A DNA stretch of 64,000 nt, from contig DATNCQ010000207.1 in NCBI GenBank assembly GCA_035571515.1, forward strand, positions 1-64,000. Reading direction: 5' to 3'. Positions 37,158-46,202 of this stretch are shown here, one piece after another. Positions within the stretch are counted from its first letter, which is position 1. The number at the start of each line of letters is the position of its first letter. A program made the position numbers and the translations under genes. The notes under the pieces are model-generated. The model saw nothing but the letters and a program-made list of their open reading frames with translations. It had not been told where the DNA came from and made no database searches. The DNA is from Gp6-AA40 sp035571515 (GTDB lineage: Bacteria; Acidobacteriota; Vicinamibacteria; Vicinamibacterales; UBA2999).

Positions 37158-37190
37158 CACACTGCCCGCGGCCGACTGCCGACTGCCCGC
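37158..37190. repeat. ACTGCCC-type heptamer array
   Basis: ACTGCCCGCGG, CCGACTGC, CGACTGC, CCGCTAT. Short and degenerate. It runs into the stop codon of the beta-propeller gene. Confidence 0.6.
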
Positions 37191-38317
37191 TATCTCGTGG
37201 CCGTCGCCGCACCTTTGATCAGGATCTTCTGCACGCGCCAGTTGTTCATGTCGGCAACGTAAACAGTGTTCTCGTTCGGGCACGCCAGGCCGTGCGGCCA
37301 GTTGAACTGCCCGAGCTCGTGTCCCGAGATGCCGAGCATGCCGACGATCTTGCCGTCGAGCGTCATCTTGTAGAGCCGTCCCGGCTCCGAGTCGACGACG
37401 AACAGGTACTGCGTCGGCGTCGGCGTCAGGCAGAGCGCCCACGGCGCCGTCTCGTCCGGCGGGTTGGCCGGAACCGGGGCGAGCGTCGGGTGGTGCTTCT
37501 TGTCGTACGGCGCGTTCAGGAAGAGGAAGTGCTTGAAGTTGCCGTCGGTGTCGAACACCTGGATGCGCCGGTTGCCGCGATCGCCGACGTAGATGTTGTC
37601 GTTGCGATCGATCTGCAAGTTGTGCGGGTTGTTGATGCTGCCCGGGTTCTCGTTGGCGTGATCGCCGCCGCGCCCGAACTGCCCCCACGACTTGATCCAG
37701 TTGCCGTTCTTGTCGAACTTCGCGATGCGCGAGTTCACGTAGCCGTCGCTGACGTAGATGTTGTCCTTCGAATCCCACGCCACGTCGGTCGCGCCGTTGA
37801 ACGTCCCTTCACCCGCCCGCGCCTCCGCCTGCGTCGGCCGCTCGTAGCGCCAGCTGTCGTAGCCCTCCGGCCGGCGTCCGAGGTTGAGCACGACGCGCCA
37901 GGCGGGACCCGGGCTGAACTTCATCGTCGAGTTCGTCCCCTTGTCCACCACCCACAGGTTGTCGTACTTGTCGAAGCGGACCGAGTGCGCGTAGCCGAGG
38001 CCGTAGACGCCCTTGCCGATCTCGCCGATGTACTTGCCGCTCGAGTCGAACTCGAGCAGGTTCGTCGTCGCGTTGCCGTAGAGCGGCCCCGACGTCGCGG
38101 TGCCCGGATGGTTGAGGACGACGACCGTCCCCTTCGAGTTCACGGCGACCGCGAGCACCTCGCCGAAGTTCATCCCGGCGGGGAGCTTCAGCGGGTCGGG
38201 CACCGAGTCGAACTGCAGCATCGGCGCGCGGCTGTTGTCGACGGCGGGACGCTGCTGCGCGTGGACCGTCGTCGCGGCCACGGCCACCGCAATGGCGAGC
38301 AAGTAAATACGTCGCAC
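37190..38317 (-). CDS. Exported NHL-repeat beta-propeller protein
   Basis: 375 aa. Signal peptide VRRIYLLAIAVAVAATTVHAQ. NHL-type blades repeat as GYAHSVRFDKYDNLWVVDKG, ATDVAWDSKDNIYVSDGYVN, PHNLQIDRNDNIYVGDRGN and PHGLACPNENTVYVADMNN, each followed by an RIxxFDxxG strand. The family includes peptidyl-alpha-hydroxyglycine lyases, but catalytic residues were not identified. AAGGAGG lies five bases before the GTG at 38317, which decides the start. It faces the second Oar-like receptor and may form a transcription unit with it (same strand, 194-base gap filled by a nonamer element). Confidence 0.87.
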   Translation of the reverse strand: MRRIYLLAIAVAVAATTVHAQQRPAVDNSRAPMLQFDSVPDPLKLPAGMNFGEVLAVAVNSKGTVVVLNHPGTATSGPLYGNATTNLLEFDSSGKYIGEIGKGVYGLGYAHSVRFDKYDNLWVVDKGTNSTMKFSPGPAWRVVLNLGRRPEGYDSWRYERPTQAEARAGEGTFNGATDVAWDSKDNIYVSDGYVNSRIAKFDKNGNWIKSWGQFGRGGDHANENPGSINNPHNLQIDRNDNIYVGDRGNRRIQVFDTDGNFKHFLFLNAPYDKKHHPTLAPVPANPPDETAPWALCLTPTPTQYLFVVDSEPGRLYKMTLDGKIVGMLGISGHELGQFNWPHGLACPNENTVYVADMNNWRVQKILIKGAATATR

Positions 38318-38356
38318 GGACACCTCCTTCGCGGCCAAGATCACGCAGATGTGAGA

Positions 38357-38488
38357 ACCACGAAGAACACGACGTACACGAAGTTTAGGCCACGAAGCTT
38401 TCACTGTACACGTCGTACAAGAAATCCTTCGTGTCCTGAATTCCTTCGTGTTCTTCGTGTTCTTCGTGTTCTTCGTGTTCTTCGTGGT
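38357..38488. repeat. TTCTTCGTG nonamer element with opposed arms
   Basis: The left arm begins ACCACGAAGAACAC (38357). The right arm has about five TTCTTCGTG units, period 9, ending GTGTTCTTCGTGGT (38475-38488), the exact inverse of the left end. It fills the 194-base spacer; no other feature is visible there. Confidence 0.85.
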
Positions 38489-38511
38489 TATCCCCTTAAT
38501 GTCCTTCGCCT

Positions 38512-41478
38512 TCAGAAATTCACCTGTACCCCGAATTTGACCAGCCGCGGGGCCAGCACGGTCTGCGCGTTCTTCCACTGCGGGCCGTAGCGCGTATTCA
38601 ACGCCAGCACGGAGCCCGCGTTCAGGACGTTGAAGGCATCGAGCGACGGCTGGACGCTGGCGCGGCCCGCGCGGAACGTGCGCGTCAGCCGCACGTCGAG
38701 CTGATTGTTCCGTCCCTCCGTGAAGTAGGTGTTCGGCTGAATCAGCTCGATGGTCGTCGTGCTCGTGCAGGTCGGCCGCCCCGCGCACGCACCAACGTTG
38801 CGCCCGAGCGACGGCGCAATCTCCGCGTTGCTCGCCACGTAGCTCGCCGTCGTCGGAATCGGCGGCAGGTTCTGCCAGTTCGCGCTCACCTGGAAGTAAT
38901 AGGGGAGCGGGTAGACGAGCGACATCTTGATCTGCGTGCCTGCCGACCAGGGCGGCGAGGTGTGGCACTGGTAGCTTCCCGATTCGCGCGTCGGGCCGTT
39001 GAAGCCCGCGAAGCCGGTGCCGGGAGAGTCGACGGTGAAGCAGTAGTCCGTCATCTCCGAGCCGGTGCTCAGCCCGCCCGACAGGATGATGCCGCGCCGC
39101 ATGCGCGCGTTCAGCGTCACGTCCACGCCGTTGAAGACGTCCCGCGGCTTGCCGAACTTCGATGCGCGAACGACCTGGTTCTGCACCTGTCCGAACTTCT
39201 CGGGCTTGATGTCGTAGAGCCCGCAGATACGCTGGCTGCTGTTCGGCAGTGCGGCGTTGGCCGGCGCCGTGAGGCAGTACTGGTCGTAGTCGCCTGGTCC
39301 GACCGCCAGGTTGTCGGTCACGGTGAAGTTGCCGAACCACGTGCGGAAGTAGCCGACGTTCACCGCGAAGCCCGGCGCCAGCTGGTGCTGCACCGACACC
39401 AGCCCCTGCCAGCTGTAGCCGCGCGTCCCCCATCCGTGAATCACCTCGTCTGCGTAGGTGGTGTTCGCCACGACCTTGCCGAAGTTGACGTTCGACAGCG
39501 CGCCGAGCTCGCTGTCCTGCGGGACGTAGTCGCCGTTGACGTCGTTCCACGTGCGCGTCGCGCTCGTCACCATCTGGTTCACGGGGTTGTTCGCCAGGAC
39601 GATGCCTGCCGCCGATTCGAAGTTGACGTAGCGGCCGAGCGCCGCCTTGACCGCGGTCTTTCCGTCGCCGCGCAGGTCGTACGCCAGGCCGAGGCGCGGG
39701 TTGACGTCCTTCCAGCTGGGCGCCTTGTCGACGCCCGCGAAATCGCGCGCGGGAACCCACGGCCCCGCCGTCAGATGTTGCGCCGGCACGGTGCCGGTCA
39801 TCGCGTCGTAGCGCAGGCCGACGTTGAGCGTGTAGCGCCTGATGTTCCACTGGTCCTCGGCAAAGAGCGCCGTGTTGTCGATCGAGTGCTCGTAGCGGAA
39901 CGGCGTCGCCCAGTAGGTCACCAGGTTCGGCACGCGGTTGATGAACGTGTAGCTGACGTCGTGGTTGATGGTCGAGAACTTCTCCGACCATCCCTGCCGC
40001 AGCGAGAGGCCCGCCTTGAACGCGTGCGAGCCGGTGACGTACTGCATGTTGACGTTCTCGTTGCCCTGGCCGAAGTGCTGCGTGCCCCACGAGGTGGTGA
40101 GCCCGAGGCCGGAGCCCGAGGAGCCGTAGCGATAGTTCGTCGTCTGCTCCAGCACCGAGTAGTCGCCGGCGCCGCCGCCCGTGAAGCGGCGGATGATGTC
40201 GCCGTCGACGACGGTCGCGCCCGCCCAGAACAGCAGGCGCGTCGTGGCGGGGAAGCTCCACGTCCACTGCGTGCGCCAGTTCGGTTTGTAGAGGTCGTCG
40301 CCCGTCGCTTCGGGCGCGAGCGTGCCGGCGGCGATGCCGAAGTAGCAGTTGCAGTTGTATTCGGTCGTGTAGGAGCCGGTGATCTTGTGCTTCGGCGCGA
40401 CCTGCCACGTCGCGCGGACACCGGTCTCGCGATAGAAGTTCAAGTCGTACGCCGGCCGCGCCAGGTCGGGCGTGTAGAACAGCGTCCCCTGCGTCTTGTT
40501 GAAATAGTTGCCGGCCTGGTAGCTGGAGCTCGTCCAGTAGCGCGCGCTGGCGAAGAACCACACCTTGTCGCGCCTGACCGGACCGCCAAAGCCGCCGCCG
40601 ACCTCGTACAGCTTGCGGATCGTGGACGGCAGCAGCGCGCCGCGCGCCTTCAGGTCGTCGGTGATGTTGTTGCCCTGGAACCGGTTGTTCCCGTAGTCGG
40701 CCTTGAACGATCCGTTGAAGAAGTTGCCGCCGTCGCGCGGGATCACGTTGATGTGGCCGCCGCCGGTCTCCGCATCCGCGGAGAAGCCGCTGGTCTCGAC
40801 CGCGACCTCCTGCACCGTCGCCGGATTCGTGCTCGACATGAAGTTGCCCGCGGCGACGAGCGTGCCGAAGAACATGCCGTCGCGCAGCTGCTGGAAGTCG
40901 GCGGAGCGGCTGCCGTGAATCCGGAAGCCCTGTGTGTTCTCGCCCTTCGTGCCGCCCACGTCCTGGTTGGTCGCCGTGCCGATGGCGCCAGGTGTCAGCG
41001 CGGTGTAGGCGTTGAAGCTCTTGCCGAGCGGCAGCGCGTCGAGCACATCCTTCGCCAGCACGCGCTGCTGGACGGTGTTCTGCGTGTCGACGACGGGACT
41101 TTCACCCGTGACGGTGATCGTCTCTTCGAGCGAGCCGACCTTCATCTCCACGTTGATGGCCGCCGTGAAGTTGCTGGTGAGCTCGACGCCCTCGCGCTTG
41201 ACCGTCCCGAAGCCCGCCAGGGAAAACGTCACGGCATAGACGCCGGGCCGCAGGTCGACGATCTTGTACGCGCCCTGATCGTCGGTGACCGCCGCGCGTG
41301 ATTTTTCGATCAACGCCGGGCTGCTCGCCTCGACGGTGACGCCGGGGAGCACGCCGCCCGACGCGTCCTTGACGACGCCGGCAATGCTGCCGGTAGCCAC
41401 GCCCTGTGCCCATGCCGGCGCCGCACACATGGCGGTGATGATGAGCCATAGAGGCACAGAGGTACAGCGCGTGATCAT
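38512..41478 (-). CDS. Oar-like TonB-dependent receptor with carboxypeptidase-regulatory domain, second copy
   Basis: 988 aa from the ATG at 41478, chosen because GGGAGG lies just before it. Signal peptide about 1-25 (ends APAWAQ). The carboxypeptidase-regulatory domain follows (IAGVVKDASGGVLPGVTV, YKIVDLRPGVYAVTFSLAGF), then LEETITVTGESPVVDTQNT, the plug (FRIHGSRSADFQQLRDGM) and a beta-barrel ending VQVNF. Part of the signal peptide (TSVPLWLII) is coded by an octamer repeat. Compared with the receptor at 34268 it is clearly diverged. The ligand is unknown; the propeller gene downstream on the same strand may process or bind the same substrate. Confidence 0.92.
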   Translation of the reverse strand: MITRCTSVPLWLIITAMCAAPAWAQGVATGSIAGVVKDASGGVLPGVTVEASSPALIEKSRAAVTDDQGAYKIVDLRPGVYAVTFSLAGFGTVKREGVELTSNFTAAINVEMKVGSLEETITVTGESPVVDTQNTVQQRVLAKDVLDALPLGKSFNAYTALTPGAIGTATNQDVGGTKGENTQGFRIHGSRSADFQQLRDGMFFGTLVAAGNFMSSTNPATVQEVAVETSGFSADAETGGGHINVIPRDGGNFFNGSFKADYGNNRFQGNNITDDLKARGALLPSTIRKLYEVGGGFGGPVRRDKVWFFASARYWTSSSYQAGNYFNKTQGTLFYTPDLARPAYDLNFYRETGVRATWQVAPKHKITGSYTTEYNCNCYFGIAAGTLAPEATGDDLYKPNWRTQWTWSFPATTRLLFWAGATVVDGDIIRRFTGGGAGDYSVLEQTTNYRYGSSGSGLGLTTSWGTQHFGQGNENVNMQYVTGSHAFKAGLSLRQGWSEKFSTINHDVSYTFINRVPNLVTYWATPFRYEHSIDNTALFAEDQWNIRRYTLNVGLRYDAMTGTVPAQHLTAGPWVPARDFAGVDKAPSWKDVNPRLGLAYDLRGDGKTAVKAALGRYVNFESAAGIVLANNPVNQMVTSATRTWNDVNGDYVPQDSELGALSNVNFGKVVANTTYADEVIHGWGTRGYSWQGLVSVQHQLAPGFAVNVGYFRTWFGNFTVTDNLAVGPGDYDQYCLTAPANAALPNSSQRICGLYDIKPEKFGQVQNQVVRASKFGKPRDVFNGVDVTLNARMRRGIILSGGLSTGSEMTDYCFTVDSPGTGFAGFNGPTRESGSYQCHTSPPWSAGTQIKMSLVYPLPYYFQVSANWQNLPPIPTTASYVASNAEIAPSLGRNVGACAGRPTCTSTTTIELIQPNTYFTEGRNNQLDVRLTRTFRAGRASVQPSLDAFNVLNAGSVLALNTRYGPQWKNAQTVLAPRLVKFGVQVNF
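41444..41467. repeat. AGNCACAG octamer array inside signal-peptide code
   Basis: AGCCATAG, AGGCACAG, AGGTACAG. Same unit as the left arm at 30525. Read on the minus strand it codes SVPLWL, a hydrophobic run used as signal-peptide core. Confidence 0.7.
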
Positions 41479-41540
41479 GGGGGCCTCCCGCAGAGTGGGC
41501 GGATTATACGCCCCGTTCCCCACAGGCGCGTTTCCACAGC

Positions 41541-41886
41541 AACGTTTGGTGCACCTACTGCACGCACTATCACGGGCCGCTGGCCGACGGCATCACTGCC
41601 GACGGCACCCTGCGGTGTCCATGGCATCACGCCTGTTTCAGCCTGCGTACCCGCGAGGCGGTGCGCGCGCCGGCGCTCGATCCGATTGCCTGCTGGCGGG
41701 TCGAGCGCACGGGTGATGTCGTCTTCGTGCGTGAGAAGCTCGCCCGGGCCGACCCCAAGGTCGATGCCTGCGCGGCGCGTGCGACGGCCGCCGGCGCTCC
41801 CGCATCGGTGGTGATCGTCGACGGCGGCGCCGCCGGCCTCGCGGCGGCGGACATGCTGCGGCGCGAGGCGTACGATGGCCCGATCA
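41541..41886 (+). pseudogene. Remnant of a Rieske/FAD-dependent oxidoreductase (AIFM3-like)
   Basis: An open stretch without a start reads VWCTYCTHYHGPLADG, then LRCPWHHACFSLRTREAV: the CxH and CxxH ligand pairs of a Rieske 2Fe-2S domain. It continues to DPIACWRVE and SVVIVDGGAAGLAAADMLRR, the beginning of the FAD-binding fold (one Gly of GxGxxG replaced by Asp). The match stops after YDGPI. About 115 residues of an expected 500 or so remain; start, most of the FAD domain and the NAD domain are missing. Directly after the break, in another frame, lies a short C-terminus-like piece (ENFRDRESLQAELAMEHS, stop at 41942) that I cannot assign. The remaining spacer to 42095 holds only a candidate promoter. 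Confidence 0.8.
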
Positions 41887-42050
41887 CGAGAACTTCCGCG
41901 ACCGCGAGAGCCTGCAGGCAGAGCTCGCCATGGAGCACTCCTGATAGCCCGCGTCCGCTGATGGACTTACGACGCCCGGCAGCCCGTCGAATACGAACTG
42001 TCGGGCCGTCAAAATGCCGTGCGGGAGGGGCGACGGCACGACGGCGCCTG

Positions 42051-42059
42051 TGCTATAAG
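42051..42059 (+). promoter_or_regulatory. Extended -10 promoter candidate
   Basis: TGCTATAAG (TG plus TATAAG) lies 36 bases before the start of the 42095 gene. No clear -35, as allowed for extended -10 promoters. Confidence 0.4.
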
Positions 42060-42094
42060 GATCCATTCCTCGGAACAGGAATAAGGAGACAGGC

Positions 42095-44263
42095 ATGAGG
42101 AAGAGACTGTCCGCGTTACTTCTGGGCTTGGCCGTCATCGTATTTTTCGCGACGAGCTCCGTCCGCATGTCCGGCCAGGCCGGCGCGGCGCCCGCGATCG
42201 ACAACGACGACATCGGCGGCGTCGTCACCGGCGCGCAGGGCCCCGAGGCCGGCGTGTGGGTGATCGCGGAGACGCATTCGACGCCGACCAGGCTGATCAA
42301 GAGCGTGGTGACCGACGACCGCGGCCGCTACGTCGTGCCCGATCTGCCGGCGGGGGAATACGACGTCTGGGTGCGCGGCTACGGGCTGGTCGACTCGGCG
42401 AAAGTCAAGTCGGCGCCTGGCAAGATCGTCAACCTCAAGGCGGTGGCGGCGCCCGACAAGAAGGCGGCCGCCCAGTACTACCCGGCGCAGTACTGGTTCG
42501 CGCTGCTGCAACTGCCGCCGAAGTCCGACTTCCCCGGCACGGGTGACAAGGGCAACGGCATCTCGCCCAACATGAAGACGCAGAGCGACTGGATCCGCAA
42601 CATCGTCAACACGGACGGCTGCACGGGCTGCCATCAGATGGGCGGGCCCGCGACGCGCACGATCCCGGCGAGCATCCTCGGCCAGTTCGAGGACACGAAG
42701 ATGGCGTGGGATCGCCGCATCCAGTCCGGCCAGGCCGGCGGCGGCATGAGCGCCCGCTTCACGCAGGTGGGCCGCGCCCGCGCGCTCGCGATGTATGCCG
42801 ACTGGACCGATCGCGTCGCCAAGGGCGAGCTGCCGAGCGCGACGCCGTCGCGTCCGCAGGGCATCGAGCGCAACGTCGTCGTGACGACCTGGGACTGGGC
42901 GGACCCGAAGGTCTACCTGCACGACGCGATCTCCTCTGACAAACGCAACCCGACGGTCAACGCGAACGGACCCATCTACGGCGCGCTCGAGGAGAGCGGC
43001 GATTACTTCCCGGTGATCGATCCGAAGACGAACACGGCGAGCATGATCAAGGTCAGCCCGCGCGATGCGGACACGCCGAGCTCCGCCGATCAGCCGCCGG
43101 CGATGCCGTCGCCGTACTGGGCCGACGAGACGATCTGGAACAGCCAGACGACGGTGCACAGCTTTGCGATGGACAAGCAGGGCCGCGTGTGGGCGGCGGG
43201 GCGCGTCCGCAAGCCGGAGACGCCGGCATGGTGCCGGGCGGGCTCGGATCATCCGTCCGCGAAGCTGATGCCGATCGCGCAGGGGCAGCGCGGCCTGATC
43301 ATGTATGACCCGAAGACGAAGAAGGTCACGCAGATCGACACGTGCTTCACCTGGGGCCACCTGAACTTCGACGACAACGACGTCATCTGGTCATCGTTCG
43401 GACCGGCGGGCATCGAGGGCTGGTTCGACGTGAAGGCGTGGGACAAGACGCACGACGAGAAGACGTCGCAGGGTTGGAGCGCATTCGTCGTCGACAACAA
43501 CGGCAACGGCAAGCGCGACGCGTATACCGAACCGAATCAGCCGGCCGACGCGACGAAGGATCGCCGCCTGAACTTCACGTTCTACGGCGACTCTCCGGCG
43601 CCGGACGGATCGGTGTGGGGCACGGTGCAGGGCGTGCCGGGCGGCCTCGGCCACTTCATCCCGGGCGCGCATCCGCCGGAGACCGCGCTGACGGAGTTCT
43701 ACGAAGTGCCGTGGAACAACCCGAAGGCAAGTGCGCAGGGCTTCGCGCCGCGCGGCATGGACGTCGACAGCAAGGGCGTGGTCTGGACGGTGCTCGCCAG
43801 CGGGCAGCTCGCCAGCTTCGATCGGAAGAAGTGCACGGGCGCGCAGAACGGTCCGAGCGCGACCGGCCAGCACTGCGCCGAGGGCTGGACGCTCTATCCG
43901 CTGCCGGGCCCGAACTACAAGGGCGCGGTTGAGAACGCGAGTGCGGACTCGGCCTACTACGACTTCGTCGATCGCTTCGACATGCTCGGCGTGGGCAAGG
44001 ACATTCCGGTGGCCGGCGGCAATCTGTCCGAGGGGCTGCTCGCGCTGGTCAACGGCAAGATCGTGACGTTCCGCGTGCCGTATCCGATGGGGTACTTCAC
44101 GAAGGGGCTCGACGGCCGCATCGACAATCCGAACGGCGGCTGGAAGGGGAAGGCGATCTACACGCCGGTCTCGACGCGCGCGCCGTTCCACATGGAAGGC
44201 GGCAAGGGGAACACGGCGAAGCTGGTGAAGTTCCAGGTCCGGCCGGACCCGCTGTCGAAGTAG
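42095..44263 (+). CDS. Exported heme-motif protein with carboxypeptidase-regulatory domain and propeller-like body
   Basis: 722 aa. Signal peptide about 1-30. A short carboxypeptidase-regulatory domain (VWVIAETHSTPTRLIKSVVT, YVVPDLPAGEYDVWVRGYG) is followed by one heme c motif CTGCH at about residue 180. The C-terminal 450 residues have propeller-like repeats (VHSFAMDKQGRVWAAGR, APRGMDVDSKGVVWTVLASG). The combination is known to me from Acidobacteriota only as a hypothetical class. AAGGAGA precedes the ATG. Its neighbours (cytochrome c, NHL protein, hydrolase, PQQ dehydrogenase) suggest a periplasmic oxidation system in which this protein carries electrons or binds substrate. Confidence 0.75.
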   Translation: MRKRLSALLLGLAVIVFFATSSVRMSGQAGAAPAIDNDDIGGVVTGAQGPEAGVWVIAETHSTPTRLIKSVVTDDRGRYVVPDLPAGEYDVWVRGYGLVDSAKVKSAPGKIVNLKAVAAPDKKAAAQYYPAQYWFALLQLPPKSDFPGTGDKGNGISPNMKTQSDWIRNIVNTDGCTGCHQMGGPATRTIPASILGQFEDTKMAWDRRIQSGQAGGGMSARFTQVGRARALAMYADWTDRVAKGELPSATPSRPQGIERNVVVTTWDWADPKVYLHDAISSDKRNPTVNANGPIYGALEESGDYFPVIDPKTNTASMIKVSPRDADTPSSADQPPAMPSPYWADETIWNSQTTVHSFAMDKQGRVWAAGRVRKPETPAWCRAGSDHPSAKLMPIAQGQRGLIMYDPKTKKVTQIDTCFTWGHLNFDDNDVIWSSFGPAGIEGWFDVKAWDKTHDEKTSQGWSAFVVDNNGNGKRDAYTEPNQPADATKDRRLNFTFYGDSPAPDGSVWGTVQGVPGGLGHFIPGAHPPETALTEFYEVPWNNPKASAQGFAPRGMDVDSKGVVWTVLASGQLASFDRKKCTGAQNGPSATGQHCAEGWTLYPLPGPNYKGAVENASADSAYYDFVDRFDMLGVGKDIPVAGGNLSEGLLALVNGKIVTFRVPYPMGYFTKGLDGRIDNPNGGWKGKAIYTPVSTRAPFHMEGGKGNTAKLVKFQVRPDPLSK

Positions 44264-44288
44264 CGCTCGCGAGGCGATCGGGCTCGCT

Positions 44289-44363
44289 CAACTCCCAACC
44301 TCCAACTTCCAATTCCCAAGCGACCTGCTTGGGAGTTGGGAATTGGTAGTTGGGAGTTTTTTT
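44289..44363. terminator. Heptamer hairpin with T run between convergent genes
   Basis: Left arm CAACTCC, CAACCTC, CAACTTC, CAATTCC, CAAG. Right arm CTTG, then TTGGGAG, TTGGGAA, TTGGTAG, TTGGGAG, followed by seven T (44357-44363). The arms pair around a loop of about seven bases, giving a very long stem with a T tract: a working rho-independent terminator for the + strand gene in all likelihood, built from the heptamer repeats. Confidence 0.8.
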
Positions 44364-44757
44364 ATTTCTTCGCCATCGAGCGAATGTAGATCACGACATT
44401 CCAGATGTCGTTGTCCTTCAACTGGTCCTTCCACGGCACCATGTTGAAGTCGGGCGCCACGCCGTTCTTGATGTTGTCGAAGATCTCTCCATCGGTCGAG
44501 CCGTGATCCCACATGGCGTCCACCAGGCTGGGCGCCGCGGGAATCAGGTCGTTGCCCGGCCCCCCTTCGCCGTTGACGCCGTGGCACGGGGCGCACTTGG
44601 CGTAGACCGCCTTGCCGGCGGCGATCGATTCGGGCGACGACGCGATCGGGTTCTTCACCTTGGCGGCTTCGGGGTTGCCCTGGGCCGCGGCGACGATCCG
44701 CGCCGCGCATGCCAGCGCGAGCGCCGCGATGAGGGTACGGAAAAGACGTGAATCCAC
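44362..44757 (-). CDS. Periplasmic c-type cytochrome
   Basis: 131 aa with signal peptide (FRTLIAALALACAARIVAAAQ). One heme motif CAPCH at about residue 67 and a likely axial Met in FNMVPWKDQL. This is a class I monoheme cytochrome with the usual C-terminal DIWNVVIYIRSM helix. I chose the GTG at 44757 because AAGGAG lies nine bases upstream; the ATG at 44790 lacks one. Likely accepts electrons from the PQQ dehydrogenase or heme protein nearby. Confidence 0.9.
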   Translation of the reverse strand: MDSRLFRTLIAALALACAARIVAAAQGNPEAAKVKNPIASSPESIAAGKAVYAKCAPCHGVNGEGGPGNDLIPAAPSLVDAMWDHGSTDGEIFDNIKNGVAPDFNMVPWKDQLKDNDIWNVVIYIRSMAKK

Positions 44758-44788
44758 GAGGTTTTGCTCCTTAGAAGGAAAGAACCAC

Positions 44789-44820
44789 ATTGTAACAGGC
44801 GCGTCGAGGGGTGCTATAGT
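44789..44820. promoter_or_regulatory. Divergent promoter region, candidate
   Basis: On the + strand TTGTAA (44790) and the extended -10 TGCTATAGT (44812-44820) with 19-base spacing precede the 44886 gene. On the - strand TACAAT (44794-44789) could be the -10 of the cytochrome gene. The two sites overlap. Confidence 0.4.
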
Positions 44821-44885
44821 CCCGAATCGCTCGCCGCGCCCGCGCGGCGGGCGCCCTGTCACGACACGCGTCCCGCTGTTCAAGG

Positions 44886-46082
44886 ATGGGTGTGCACATG
44901 AGAATGCCGACTCCCAACTTTCAACTCCCAGGCCGTCTGCTTGCGCTGCTGGTCGGCGCCGCCGTCGCGCTTTTCATCGTCGTCGAAGCGGACCTTCAGG
45001 TCCGCCTGGACGCGCAGGCGCGCCAGGTGCCGATGTTCGAGCCCGACCCGCTCTGGGCGCAGGCGCTGCCGAACAAGTGGGCGACCGGCGCGGTCGGCGG
45101 CATCGCCGTCGATTCGCACGACAACGTGTGGGTGTTTCAGCGTCCGGGGACGATCCCGGACAGCGAGCGCGGCGCGTCGCTGAATCCGCCGGCCTCCGAG
45201 TGCTGCATTCCCGCGCCGAGCGTGCTCGAGTTCAGTCCCGATGGCCGCCTGCTGCAGGCGTGGGGCAAGCCCGGTCCCGGCTACGAGTGGTTCAAGACCG
45301 AGCACGGCATCTTCGTCGACGACAAGGACAACGTGTGGCTCTCGGGCAGCGCGAAGGAGGACAACCAGATCCTCAAGTTCACGCGCGAGGGCAAGTTCCT
45401 GCTGCAGATCGGCCACGCCGGGAAGAACACGGGGAGCGGCGACACGGAAAACGTCGGCGGCCCGGCGAGCCTGTTCCTCTACAAGAAAGCCAACGAGCTC
45501 TTCGTCGCCGACGGCTACTTCAACCACCGCGTCGTCGTCTTCGATGCGGAGACGGGGAAGTTCAAGCGGGCGTGGGGCGCCTACGGCAAGAAGCCGGACG
45601 ACAGCTACAAGTTCCCGCCGCGCGCGCAGCTCATTCAGGGCGACCCGCCGCCGCAGTTCAACAACCCCGTGCACGCGGCGCTCGTCTCCGGCGACGACCT
45701 CGTCTACGTCGCAGACCGCACCAACAACCGGCTGCAGATCTTCAAGGTGGACGGGACGTTCGTGAAGGAGGTGTTCGTCGCCAGGAACACCCTGCAGCAG
45801 GAAGGGACGGTCTACAACTTCGTCTTCTCGCCGGACAAAGAGCAGCGGTTCCTCTACGTGATGGACGGCTCGAACAAGGCGATTCGCGTCTACGACCGCA
45901 AGTCGATGGAGCTGCTGGAAAGCATCGGCGGGCACGCGGGGCACAACGCGCGCGAGTTCTTCCACCCGCACAGCTTCGCGGTCGACTCGAAGGGGAACCT
46001 GTTCATCGGCGAGGTGAACGATGGGCAGCGGTATTACCGATACGCGTTCAAGGGGATGCGGTCGGTGAACTCGACGCAGTAG
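44886..46082 (+). CDS. Exported NHL beta-propeller protein (peptidylglycine-lyase-like)
   Basis: 398 aa. Blades read GGIAVDSHDNVWVFQRPGT, HGIFVDDKDNVWLSG, NELFVADGYFNHRVVVFD, VYVADRTNNRLQIF and HSFAVDSKGNLFIGEV. A motif ECCIPAPSVLEF resembles the family of peptidyl-alpha-hydroxyglycine alpha-amidating-lyase-like propellers. The N-terminus is unusual: residues 8-17 (PTPNFQLPGR) are coded by heptamers and residues 35-40 (ADLQVR) by a family B palindrome, with the membrane segment LLALLVGAAVALFIVV between them. The protein is probably anchored or exported. The gene starts the run leading to the hydrolase and the PQQ dehydrogenase. Confidence 0.85.
   Translation: MGVHMRMPTPNFQLPGRLLALLVGAAVALFIVVEADLQVRLDAQARQVPMFEPDPLWAQALPNKWATGAVGGIAVDSHDNVWVFQRPGTIPDSERGASLNPPASECCIPAPSVLEFSPDGRLLQAWGKPGPGYEWFKTEHGIFVDDKDNVWLSGSAKEDNQILKFTREGKFLLQIGHAGKNTGSGDTENVGGPASLFLYKKANELFVADGYFNHRVVVFDAETGKFKRAWGAYGKKPDDSYKFPPRAQLIQGDPPPQFNNPVHAALVSGDDLVYVADRTNNRLQIFKVDGTFVKEVFVARNTLQQEGTVYNFVFSPDKEQRFLYVMDGSNKAIRVYDRKSMELLESIGGHAGHNAREFFHPHSFAVDSKGNLFIGEVNDGQRYYRYAFKGMRSVNSTQ
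44907..45005. repeat. Heptamers and family B palindrome flanking a signal-peptide segment in frame
   Basis: Heptamers CCGACTC, CCAACTT, TCAACTC, CCAGGCC at 44907-44934. Palindrome GCGGACC-TTCA-GGTCCGC at 44988-45005. Both lie inside the 44886 gene. Confidence 0.75.
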
Positions 46083-46084
46083 CC

Positions 46085-46188
46085 GGGATCCGGGATCCGG
46101 GATCCGGTAGGGATCAGGGATCAGGGATCAGTGAACGTAGAGGCGGACCCTCAGATTCTGTACGTAGAGGCGGACCTTCAGGTCCGCC
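46085..46188. repeat. GGGATCC/GGGATCA heptamers followed by family B palindromes
   Basis: GGGATCC three times (46085-46105), GGTA, GGGATCA three times (46110-46130). Then a half copy GTAGAGGCGGACC (46138) and a full palindrome GGCGGACC-TTCA-GGTCCGCC at 46169-46188 with flank GTAGA. It fills the gap between the propeller and hydrolase genes. Confidence 0.9.
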
Positions 46189-46202
46189 TGAGGATCACGA
46201 CT

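Noticed and set aside
38962..41301. 779-codon plus-strand ORF over the second Oar-like receptor
   Set aside because: Shadow of the receptor coding strand.
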